This document shows, in pieces, positions 1 to 6,976 of a stretch of DNA of 9,968 nucleotides. Both the position numbers and the translations under genes were made by a program. How positions within the stretch are numbered: position 1 is the stretch's first letter; the number at the start of each line of letters is the position of its first letter. The notes beneath the pieces were generated by a model, which was given only the letters and a program-made list of their open reading frames with translations, was not told the DNA's origin and ran no database searches. The DNA lies in contig CAYRSH010000054.1 in the NCBI GenBank assembly GCA_964426895.1, forward strand, positions 1 through 9,968, written 5' to 3'. The stretch comes from Caldipriscus sp964426895. GTDB lineage: Bacteria > Hydrothermota > Hydrothermia > LBFQ01.

Positions 1-35
1 GGGATATATTATATAGGTGTTAGGTGTTTTATCAC

Positions 36-2531
36 TTATGGCTGAATTACAAGCCTTAAACCCCTCTTCGGGTATATTGAATATCCGACCCCAAAAGTTA
101 TAGGCGTATTTCCCAAAACTATAAAATCCCCAAAGAGTAAAAAACCGAAATCCCCATCGTAAAAGGCGGAGGGGTATATCCTTGAAAGGAATAACAAAGG
201 TGAAAAATGGTAATACGGTGGTGGTATCAACCCTATGTTTATATCCGGAAAATGGGGTTTAAAAATGTTTGGTAGCAATAGGACGAAATAACCCAAGGTA
301 TCGTATAAACCTTTATAGGCAAAGCCTTTAAAGTTTAAGAGGATGTTCCAAACGGGTAAAGCGAGTCTTCCACCCACATAAAACTCTCCCCCATAGTTTC
401 CGTATAACGCCTCAGCATAAACCGTAAAACCCTCGGCCAAAATCCCACTTTTTTTGTATGAAAACGCGGAGGAGTAATAAGCGGAAACCCCCAACTTCCA
501 AAAATACCTTGAAAACCCTGAAACTATTGAAAACCCCTTTAAACTCCTCGTTTTAAAAAACGGAAAATTAAAAGACGGATACACTTCAAACCGGGGAATT
601 GTATCGTATGACAACTTTACATTGGCGGAGAAAAAGGGATAAGAGCCGGTAAAAATATACGCAAAGTTTTGAGAAACCCCGAAAAATGTATCGGAAGGGG
701 TTATCCTTGAAAAGAAGTTTAAAGAATATGCGTAGTTGTGCCTAAACAAAACATCGCCACCGGATGTTTCAACCGTGGATTCAAAGACAATTAAAGTATC
801 GTATATAATGGCAAATGTTAAAGGTAGCCAATATTTCGGTATTATGTGTTTTAAGGGATTGTAAGGTTTTGAAACGGGCTTTAAACCGTAAAGGGGTAAT
901 TCCTCCTTTTGTTCATACGAAACAACAACTTCAACCCTTTCAAAACCAACTCCGGAAATTCCCACATCATAACCCTTTGGCGTTAAATAAGAACCCAATA
1001 TTTTCCCTTTAAAAGGTTTGGGATACATAACGGAAAAGAACTTTTTGTTGGCCTTAAAAAATCCACCGTTTTTATAAACAAAAACCTCATAACCTTTCCC
1101 CTCATCCCTTGAAAAATAAACCCCCGAACTATCCGCATAGGAAAAAATATCAACGGCCTCATCGTTTGTAATCCTTTTGATTTCCCCATCCTCAAAATCA
1201 AAATACCCTATATCGTATTTCCCATCATCGTTAATGCTCAGAAACAATTTCCCGTTAAAGTATTGGATGTTGTTAAACCCCTGATAAACCTTTCCGGTAT
1301 ATAAAACTTCCCTTTTATCCCCAACCCTCATAACTATCTCCTGCCTTAATCCAACCCTCTTAACATAAAAAAGCGTATCCCCATATTTATACGGCGAGAA
1401 AGCCCTTTCTCCCCTCGTTATCCTTTTGATTTTTCCCCTCAGAAAATTCCAAGAATAAATATCCGAAAATATAAAAAAGTTTTTGTGGTTTTCATACATG
1501 GCAAAGTAAATAATGCTATCCCCTTCAAAGGACAAATGGGGCAAAACTAAACCCTTTAAACGGTTTATTTCTCTTCCTTTCCTTATGTCAATTATTACAA
1601 TTGAGGGATAATCGTATGTTGTGTTTTCAACGAAAGCCAAGAATATGCCTGATGGGGATAATGTCGGTGAAAGTTTTAAGTATCCATAATCCGTTATTAA
1701 ACTATCGGGCATTTGAAATTCCATAGCCTCTTTTATAAGCCCTTGCATCCAACCTTTAAAATCCTCCTTATCTTTTAAAATCCAACTTCCCGGGAAAAAA
1801 CCCAGGGTTAAAACGCAGGAAAGGTTTTCAAAATAAGAGGATTTAACGAACCTGTCAATTATGTAATTTTCCCCATATCTTTCAGCCAAATATTTTGTGA
1901 AGAAACCACCCCAGAGATACGAGATTAAACCCTCTTGCCATACGGCTGGGTTGCTTGACATAATATCCGGGGAAAACCTATTACCCGAAACATATGCCAA
2001 TAATAGGTTTTTGTACTGGCCAGAATTCAGCCTGCCGTATCCGTTTTTTGATTCAAAATATACCGCCAAACCCTCTATCTGCCATCCGGGGTCAAACATG
2101 TTTGGAAATGCCAATATTGATGGAACCCTACCGAAGGTTTTTCTTACAATACCTGCAACCGGAAAATCCAAAAATGTATGCGGATAATCAAGGTGAAATA
2201 TATGAACCAATTCGTGCGATATAACGAGTTCCAACCAACTCTTCATTGAACCAAAACCAAAATAAAAATCCGCAAATGGATTTTGGAGAAAAATGTAAAT
2301 GGTATTTTCATAAATGGGTGTAGAAAAACCGTTTGAAAAATCGTAAGCGTCTAAAATCACAAGGTTTATCTTTCCGGGATTGTACCCAAAAACCTTAACA
2401 TACTCCTCATATATGCTGTCCGCTATCTCCGAAACGGTTATAACGACATCTTCAACCCCTTTATGGTAATGTATGTGAAAATGGGAACTCTCGTATGTGA
2501 AAAACTCCAAAAAAGGTGGTAAGGGAAACAT
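36..2531 (-). CDS. Gluzincin metalloprotease fused to TolB-like propeller and C-terminal beta barrel
   Basis: Three-part envelope protein of 831 residues. The head (about 15-270) carries a zinc-protease HELVH motif at residues 106-110 and a downstream WQIEGLAVYFE segment whose E153 fits the third zinc ligand of gluzincins; this is the arrangement of the peptidase MA-like families. Residues about 285-535 are repeated beta segments (for example LSPTLSPSGIFLAF, IKRITNDEAVDIFSY) typical of TolB/PD40 propellers. From about 565 the sequence is aromatic-rich, alternating and strand-like (YSLNFFSRITPSDTFFGVSQNF), like an outer-membrane beta barrel. The start at 2531 gives only a very short hydrophobic leader (MFPLPPFLEFF) with no basic residue; an in-frame stop lies a few codons upstream, so no longer leader is available without a frameshift. 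The final residue is Pro, not the Phe/aromatic usual for barrels. It follows the FG-GAP gene by 32 bp on the same strand. The protease assignment is firm; substrate and true localisation are unknown. The barrel is inferred from composition. Confidence 0.8.
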   Translation of the reverse strand: MFPLPPFLEFFTYESSHFHIHYHKGVEDVVITVSEIADSIYEEYVKVFGYNPGKINLVILDAYDFSNGFSTPIYENTIYIFLQNPFADFYFGFGSMKSWLELVISHELVHIFHLDYPHTFLDFPVAGIVRKTFGRVPSILAFPNMFDPGWQIEGLAVYFESKNGYGRLNSGQYKNLLLAYVSGNRFSPDIMSSNPAVWQEGLISYLWGGFFTKYLAERYGENYIIDRFVKSSYFENLSCVLTLGFFPGSWILKDKEDFKGWMQGLIKEAMEFQMPDSLITDYGYLKLSPTLSPSGIFLAFVENTTYDYPSIVIIDIRKGREINRLKGLVLPHLSFEGDSIIYFAMYENHKNFFIFSDIYSWNFLRGKIKRITRGERAFSPYKYGDTLFYVKRVGLRQEIVMRVGDKREVLYTGKVYQGFNNIQYFNGKLFLSINDDGKYDIGYFDFEDGEIKRITNDEAVDIFSYADSSGVYFSRDEGKGYEVFVYKNGGFFKANKKFFSVMYPKPFKGKILGSYLTPKGYDVGISGVGFERVEVVVSYEQKEELPLYGLKPVSKPYNPLKHIIPKYWLPLTFAIIYDTLIVFESTVETSGGDVLFRHNYAYSLNFFSRITPSDTFFGVSQNFAYIFTGSYPFFSANVKLSYDTIPRFEVYPSFNFPFFKTRSLKGFSIVSGFSRYFWKLGVSAYYSSAFSYKKSGILAEGFTVYAEALYGNYGGEFYVGGRLALPVWNILLNFKGFAYKGLYDTLGYFVLLLPNIFKPHFPDINIGLIPPPYYHFSPLLFLSRIYPSAFYDGDFGFLLFGDFIVLGNTPITFGVGYSIYPKRGLRLVIQP

Positions 2532-2537
2532 AAGGAA

Positions 2538-2543
2538 ATTATA
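2538..2543 (-). promoter_or_regulatory. Candidate -10 box close to the protease start codon
   Basis: On the minus strand the sequence TATAAT lies six bases before the ATG at 2531, inside the 32-bp gap after the FG-GAP gene. I see no good -35 hexamer 16-18 bp further upstream and no Shine-Dalgarno sequence. If active it would give a transcript starting at or next to the ATG. It could equally be chance AT-rich sequence between two cotranscribed genes. Confidence 0.3.
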
Positions 2544-2563
2544 TCCCCGGATTGTTTATTCCC

Positions 2564-4147
2564 TTACTTAACCACGACCGTCCTTATACCGCCTCCAACT
2601 TTTACATAATAAACCCCTTTATTCAACCTTACAAACCTTTTACCCTTAACAAACCCCTCAAACCTCTTTGAACCCGAATTGTCATATATTACAACATAAC
2701 CCTCACCCTTAACGAACAAACCACCCTCTCCTCCTTCAACCTCAAACTTATCGGATGATATACCTTCCCCAACCTTAACCGGGTCATCATAACCCAATAC
2801 CCCACAGGTGTCGTTATAAGGGTAGAAACCGCATCCGGTACCAGGCCCATCCAAAACAACGATATTACTACTCCCACAGCACGATGGTAATAACATCAAT
2901 TCCGCACACATATCCCCATCAACATCCGCCATAGAAGCCCCTTCTGCATCCACACCATAAGGATATGTCCATTCCAATGTCCCGGTTAAAGCGTTAAACA
3001 TACGGAAGTTTCCATCGCCACTACACCATGAACCATAAGGTACGCCGGCTATTTCAAGTTGCCCATCGCCGTCAAAATCCGCAACAATCCTTCCCCCTCC
3101 ATGCATGGCGTTTGGCGTCCAGCCCGTACTACTCCATAAAAGTGTCCCCGTTCCGGATAAGACGGTTATACCCACACCGCTAACACAAGCGCCTGAACTA
3201 TTTCTAAGACCCACTATAATGTCGTTTATCCTATCGCCGTTAATGTCGGCCACGGATATAGGTCCTGCCGGAACCGAACCCAAAGAATATGTCCATATCG
3301 TGCTACCATCCGTTCCGTTAAGCACATAAAGGGTTCCCGATGAATTTACAACTATCACCTCATCTATGCAATCGTTGTTTATATCGCCAAGGCTAACCTC
3401 CGACCAAGGTGGGCTTCCAACATATGAACTCCACAAAAGCATACCGTTTGAGAATCGGTAAGCCCTAACATATCCGTCATTACCCCTAACAACCACTTCA
3501 TACCTGTTATCCCCGTTTATATCACCTATTGCCGGGGATGCGGAGTGATATGTCGTTCCGCCGGCCGTCGCGGACCAAGCCAATGTACCATTAGGCCTAA
3601 TGGCATATACATTTGTGCCGTTTGAAGATATTATTAAGGTATCGGGTCCGTCAAACGCTACGGCCGGAGCCGGGTATTCCCCGTAACCGTTTGTCCATAT
3701 GGTGCTACCATCGGTACCCCTTAGGAGATATAAACCGGAACCGCAGGATACCACTATTTCAAGGCCAGGTGAAGCGGGTATTAGATTGGCCATGGCCGGG
3801 GCGTTCGGAGCCCCATAACCCCCAAGGGATCTACTCCATTGTAAGCCTCCAGTTGAACCGTTATAAGAACTAACGCTACAACCAAACCAGTTAACAAATA
3901 CTATATCCGGAATACCGTCTCCATTCGCATCGCCAACAACGGGCTGGGATTCCCCATCTCCGGCATATATGGAATACCTTACATTCCATCCCGTAATTGA
4001 ACCCTTTAACGCCGAAAATCCGTTATGACCCAAGGAGCCGTGGAGCATAAGCCAATCGCCGAGGGCTATATGCCTTGGGGGAAATTGGGCATACGCGAAA
4101 CCCAAAAGTGCAAACAATAAGGCAGAAACTTGCAAAAATCTTTTCAT
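2564..4147 (-). CDS. Secreted FG-GAP/PQQ-like repeat protein with T9SS-type C-terminal sorting-like domain
   Basis: Secreted repeat protein of 527 residues. A standard signal peptide is visible (MKRFLQVSALLFALLGFAYA, likely cut after A20). Calcium-loop FG-GAP/VCBS motifs recur at residues 73-78 (DANGDG), 209-214 (DINGDN), 255-260 (DINNDC), 301-306 (DINGDR), 357-362 (DFDGDG) and 408-413 (DVDGDM). They alternate with PQQ-propeller-like signatures such as GTDGSTIWT at about 144-152 and 278-286, implying a beta propeller. Those two copies are also near-identical in DNA (3291-3316 and 3693-3718, three mismatches in 26). The last 50 residues (VVIYDNSGSKRFEGF, then RLNKGVYYVKVGGGIRTVVVK in parts) match the pattern of type IX secretion C-terminal sorting domains: IYD-x-SG, KGVYxVKV, ending in Lys. 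The ATG at 4147 sits just downstream of a good promoter. A decayed paralogue lies directly upstream. Ligand and partner are unknown; surface display is inferred. Confidence 0.85.
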   Translation of the reverse strand: MKRFLQVSALLFALLGFAYAQFPPRHIALGDWLMLHGSLGHNGFSALKGSITGWNVRYSIYAGDGESQPVVGDANGDGIPDIVFVNWFGCSVSSYNGSTGGLQWSRSLGGYGAPNAPAMANLIPASPGLEIVVSCGSGLYLLRGTDGSTIWTNGYGEYPAPAVAFDGPDTLIISSNGTNVYAIRPNGTLAWSATAGGTTYHSASPAIGDINGDNRYEVVVRGNDGYVRAYRFSNGMLLWSSYVGSPPWSEVSLGDINNDCIDEVIVVNSSGTLYVLNGTDGSTIWTYSLGSVPAGPISVADINGDRINDIIVGLRNSSGACVSGVGITVLSGTGTLLWSSTGWTPNAMHGGGRIVADFDGDGQLEIAGVPYGSWCSGDGNFRMFNALTGTLEWTYPYGVDAEGASMADVDGDMCAELMLLPSCCGSSNIVVLDGPGTGCGFYPYNDTCGVLGYDDPVKVGEGISSDKFEVEGGEGGLFVKGEGYVVIYDNSGSKRFEGFVKGKRFVRLNKGVYYVKVGGGIRTVVVK

Positions 4148-4156
4148 AAGCTTTAT

Positions 4157-4186
4157 ATTCTAAGGACGATTATCTCCTTATGTCAA
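4157..4186 (-). promoter_or_regulatory. Sigma70-type promoter of the FG-GAP gene, probably leaderless
   Basis: Reading the minus strand, a perfect TTGACA (4186-4181) is followed after 18 bases by TAGAAT (4162-4157), and the ATG at 4147 begins only nine bases later. A start site 6-8 bases after the -10 box would leave a leader of about 1-3 nucleotides. The only SD-like sequence (AAGGAGAT) lies in the spacer, upstream of the expected transcript start. Confidence 0.6.
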
Positions 4187-4205
4187 GTTGCGTTGAACGG
4201 TATTT

Positions 4206-4910
4206 TTATCTTTTTATAACTTTTACCGGTTTTTTACCCCTTTCCACTATGAAATACACGCCTTTATTGGGTTTCAACACCTTCCGGATTCTCATATACA
4301 TCCGTAGGACATCCCCCCTCGTTTAAGGGCGAATCTATTAATACAACTTGATTACCTGCTGCTATAATTTCGGAACAGCTATCGCCGTCCGCATCGGCAA
4401 CGATGAGGTCATGTATGTTAAAGGGTAAGGAATCCCTCCACAAAACGCTTCCGTTATTGGCAACCGTCAAAATAGCCCCATTCCTCGCCATAACTTGAAG
4501 ACTTGCATTCGTACCCCCTATCGCATACAAAACATTCCCTTTTACTGCAATAACTTCCCTCTTCACATCCCTGTTTATATCCCATACGACAGGTGTATGC
4601 CTTACCGTATTCCCCGTATCGTTTGACCACATATATACCCCATACCTTCCGTTAAGGGCATAAACCTTATAACATTCCCGTCGGCGGGAGAGGCGATTAT
4701 TCCTCTTTATGCTTCCGTCCGAACCGTTTAAAACATATAATGTATCCTCCTGTGATACGAAAACCACTTCCAAACTCCCATCCACATCAACATCACCTGT
4801 TGCCTTAGGAACCATCTGTACCCCTTATAGCATAAATTTTATCACCAGCGAGTATAACCTCCATACCACCGTCTTTGTTTATTAATGTATTGAAAACCCG
4901 TATGGAAATT
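4206..4910 (-). pseudogene. Decayed FG-GAP/PQQ-like paralogue with frameshifts and apparent deletions
   Basis: Pieces of one secreted repeat gene are spread over several minus-strand frames. Around 4897-4805 one frame reads INKDGGMEVILAGDKIYAI then RGTDGS before a stop. A second frame (4815-4264, 183 codons) carries GDVDVDGSLEVVFV, DTLYVLNGSDGS, KVYALNG, a degenerate DINRDV loop and ADADGDSCSEIIAA. Within it, near 4670-4710, the plausible continuation GIIASPADGNV is in another frame, while the frame shown is Arg-rich and unlike the family. At about 4270-4206 a third frame gives LKPNKGVYFIVERGKKPVKV and a Lys/Arg end, matching the NKGVYYVKV tail of the intact neighbour. The middle of the sorting-like domain, several repeat spacers and the signal peptide are missing. 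So this is either a genuine pseudogene after tandem duplication or an error-rich stretch of assembly. The family call is firm; intactness is not. Confidence 0.7.
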
Positions 4911-4926
4911 ACTACCAGCATATACC

Positions 4927-4944
4927 TGCTAAGACCCCTTAGCA
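4927..4944. repeat. 7-bp perfect inverted repeat in the divergent intergenic region
   Basis: TGCTAAG, a four-base loop ACCC, then CTTAGCA. It lies in the roughly 100-bp gap between the decayed minus-strand gene and the plus-strand operon, about 50 bp upstream of the candidate -10 box of the latter. No T run follows on either strand, so an intrinsic terminator is unlikely. It could be an operator or a chance palindrome. Confidence 0.35.
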
Positions 4945-4995
4945 TACTCCCTTGGGGGATACGGGAGGATGACAGAGGTATAAACGGAACGGGTG

Positions 4996-5001
4996 TAAAA
5001 T
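4996..5001 (+). promoter_or_regulatory. Candidate -10 box of the plus-strand operon
   Basis: TAAAAT is followed after nine bases by the ATG at 5011, the same spacing as at the FG-GAP gene. No Shine-Dalgarno sequence precedes the ATG (the last ten bases are TTCCCAACTT). The nearest -35-like hexamer, ATGACA at 4969-4974, is 21 bases away, which is too long for a standard promoter, so the call rests on the -10 box and its position. Confidence 0.4.
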
Positions 5002-5010
5002 TCCCAACTT

Positions 5011-5334
5011 ATGCACAAGGTTCTCGCAATAGTAAGACCGCAATTTTCCGCGGGTTTACTCTTGGCGGGTTGTGATGTTTTTGAATCCGAAGACCCTTTG
5101 GAAGTTGAAAAAAAGGTTAAAAGTCTCCTAAATTCCCAAGAGTATGCATTGGTTATAATAGACGAAAAGTTGGTAAAGGGGTTCTCCCCATATACAAAAA
5201 ATCTGATATTTGAAAGCACGGAACCGGTATTCATAGAGATAGGCCTTGAAGGGACGAGCGATGAACACATAATAAGGGAAATAGAAAGCCTCGCAAGGGA
5301 TGCCCTCGGATACGCGATAAGAATAAAGGTATGA
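5011..5334 (+). CDS. atpF: V-type (A/V) ATP synthase subunit F
   Basis: A 107-residue protein with the size and layout of the central-stalk subunit F of bacterial/archaeal rotary V-type ATPases. The N-terminal strand and helix (KVLAIVRPQFSAGLLLAGCDVF) fit the family pattern ending in GFRLAG. The middle EYALVIIDEKLV corresponds closely to the YALVAVDEALL segment I recall for Thermus subunit F. The C-terminal ARDALGYAIRIKV corresponds to VRKTIGFDIKL, the helix that contacts the A3B3 head. Subunit F normally sits between C/E and the catalytic A and B genes. Here the upstream neighbour is a minus-strand pseudogene and the downstream gene is a lipoprotein whose ATG overlaps this stop codon (ATGA), so the gene is away from its usual cluster. 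It may be the only F gene, with the other subunits elsewhere, or a spare copy. Family call fairly sure; role in an active ATPase inferred. Confidence 0.75.
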   Translation: MHKVLAIVRPQFSAGLLLAGCDVFESEDPLEVEKKVKSLLNSQEYALVIIDEKLVKGFSPYTKNLIFESTEPVFIEIGLEGTSDEHIIREIESLARDALGYAIRIKV

Positions 5335-6062
5335 AGCGGTTGGCATTATTAACCCTCTTTATATCCTGTGCGGGCGGAACTTTGCCTTCAAACCCAAGAA
5401 TATCAAAAGTTATTGGCGGAGGGGATGGTAAATCCCTATACATATATTGGTATTACTTGGAAGGCGCCGATAGCTTTACGGTTTATGGGGTGGATTCCAC
5501 ATCCTTACACAGAATACTTACAACAAACGATACATTTGCTTTAATAACCACACCCTACAAGAAATTCTTGGTATTCGCATACGCCCCATCGGATATTAGA
5601 ACGGGCGATACTATAAATGTTTCACCCTATTACTCGTATATAAGCCTTTATTCTTATGGTTCCGGGCAGTTTTCCGGTGCGTGTTTTAAGGACAGTATAT
5701 CCCCTTGCAATCCAGAAGATGAGAATAACTTTGCATCCCTTCTGTTTGTTCTTGATAGTTTGAGATTGATCTCCCCTTCACGGGATACGGCTAAGTTTGG
5801 TTATAGGGAAACCCTGTTTAAACCCTACAATGCCGATTATCCAATACCGCCTTTGGGATACGGTAAATATATTGGCATAACCCCTTACGATACTTTGGCG
5901 TTATGGTTTGATTTCGGTATTTCTGGGAGTTTTGATGAGGGTGATTACCTCGGCAAGGTTGTAGTTGATAGCATACATTACGGCGATTATTCCCGTGATT
6001 CCATAAGGATATACCTCAGAATTTGGCACGGTAGGATTTCCAGATTGTCATGGTTCTTTTAA
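5331..6062 (+). CDS. Short putative lipoprotein, function unknown
   Basis: A 243-residue protein beginning MKRLALLTLFISCAGG. It has two basic residues, a short hydrophobic stretch and a Cys at position 13 preceded by FIS, an acceptable though imperfect lipobox (Phe at -3). Residues about 24-85 (ISKVIGGGDGKSLYIYWYYLEGADSFTVYG in parts) look like one fibronectin type III-like beta sandwich, and the rest is Tyr/Ser/Asp-rich with short strand-like runs. I do not recognise the family. The start overlaps the stop of the ATPase F gene by four bases. The 3' end overlaps the start of the Skp-like gene by 13 bases, which suggests translational coupling and one transcript. Most likely membrane-anchored in the envelope; no catalytic motif seen. 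Confidence 0.65.
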   Translation: MKRLALLTLFISCAGGTLPSNPRISKVIGGGDGKSLYIYWYYLEGADSFTVYGVDSTSLHRILTTNDTFALITTPYKKFLVFAYAPSDIRTGDTINVSPYYSYISLYSYGSGQFSGACFKDSISPCNPEDENNFASLLFVLDSLRLISPSRDTAKFGYRETLFKPYNADYPIPPLGYGKYIGITPYDTLALWFDFGISGSFDEGDYLGKVVVDSIHYGDYSRDSIRIYLRIWHGRISRLSWFF

Positions 6063-6976
6063 TAGTTTTATCCCAATCCTCCAAGGTGGCCTTTGTAAAT
6101 ATGGAAAAGATTTATAACGAATACATAGATTTAAAGGATGCGAGGGAGCAGGTTATAAGGTATAAGGCAACCCTTGAAGTTAAAAGGGATTCCGTAAAGA
6201 GAAAGTTGGATTCCCTGCAATCCTCATTGGAAAAACAGTGGCCCATACTAACGGATGCTGAGAGGATTTTGAGACAAAGGGAAATAGAAGAATACAAGAG
6301 GCAACTTGATAGCATTTCAAACTTCATAATCAGACAGGTTGAGGCCAAAAGCAGGGAGATAATGTCCCCTTATATTCAAAAGGTTAAGGAAACAACCGAG
6401 AAGATAGCGAAGGGTATGGGTTATGAGGTTGTCCTTGATGTGTCAAATGCGGTTTGGTACGATTCAAGGTATGATATAACCCCCTTGGTCCTTGACGAAT
6501 TAAACAAGGCTTATAAGGGTGTTGAGTTTTTACAAAAGAAGGTTATAGTTTTCCCATTTAGGGAAGAGGATGAGCAAGCGGCATCTTATGGCTTAGGCGA
6601 TACATTGATGAATTACATATACGATGTATTTAACGAGAGTACGAGGTTTAGGGTTTATGATAAGAATGCGGCAAAGATGTATATAAATTCAAGGGGTTTA
6701 ACGAAAAGGACGATAACCGAAAAGGATGTTTTAAGCATAGCGCAAACGGTGGGTTCCGACATATTCGTTTTTGGTTCGGTTTCTTCAAAAAACAACATCG
6801 TTAGTTTTACAATAACCATTTACGATGTAAAAACGGGAAAACCCGTTGAGTTTAATGGTAATCCTTTAAGCCAAAGTGTAGAAAACCTGCAATTGGGATC
6901 AAACCTTTCAAATGCGATAAGGACGGTTGCTACGGATTTGAGAAACAGATATGTCCAATCCCTTGGGGGTGGATGA
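6050..6976 (+). CDS. Skp/OmpH-like domain fused to a TolB-N/CsgG-like domain
   Basis: A 308-residue protein, almost twice the normal Skp length. Residues 11-150 follow the OmpH/Skp pattern: SKVAFVNMEKIYNEY, then charged heptad-like helices (about 30-125) forming the coiled-coil arms, then GMGYEVVLDVSNAVWYD and DITPLVLDELNKAY, which return to the small beta body. Skp proteins are periplasmic chaperones that hold unfolded outer-membrane proteins. Residues about 163-300 (KKVIVFPFREED, YGLGDTLMNYIYDVF, RFRVYDKNAA, VLSIAQTVGSDIFVFGSV, FTITIYDVKTGKPV) match the alpha/beta layout shared by TolB N-terminal, FlgO and CsgG-type domains. The leader MVLLIVLSQ is very short and lacks basic residues; a stop lies six codons upstream in frame, so it cannot be extended far. 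The gene overlaps both neighbours (13 bases before, ATGA after). The Skp part is confident; the second domain is a fold-level guess. Confidence 0.75.
   Translation: MVLLIVLSQSSKVAFVNMEKIYNEYIDLKDAREQVIRYKATLEVKRDSVKRKLDSLQSSLEKQWPILTDAERILRQREIEEYKRQLDSISNFIIRQVEAKSREIMSPYIQKVKETTEKIAKGMGYEVVLDVSNAVWYDSRYDITPLVLDELNKAYKGVEFLQKKVIVFPFREEDEQAASYGLGDTLMNYIYDVFNESTRFRVYDKNAAKMYINSRGLTKRTITEKDVLSIAQTVGSDIFVFGSVSSKNNIVSFTITIYDVKTGKPVEFNGNPLSQSVENLQLGSNLSNAIRTVATDLRNRYVQSLGGG

Noticed and set aside
1897..2224. Plus-strand frames inside the protease gene
   Set aside because: They are antisense to a long coding region with clear domain motifs and give Pro/Ser-rich sequences with no recognisable family.
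4172..4180. AAGGAGAT as a Shine-Dalgarno site for the FG-GAP gene
   Set aside because: It is about 25 bases before the ATG and falls between the -35 and -10 hexamers, so it should not be in the transcript.
4875..5075. 66-codon plus-strand frame upstream of atpF as the end of V-ATPase subunit C
   Set aside because: The translation shows no subunit C features and it overlaps the start of atpF in another frame; it appears to be chance.
4929..5443. Minus-strand frames opposite atpF and the lipoprotein
   Set aside because: The plus-strand frames have clear family or signal features and overlap-coupled starts; the antisense translations have none.
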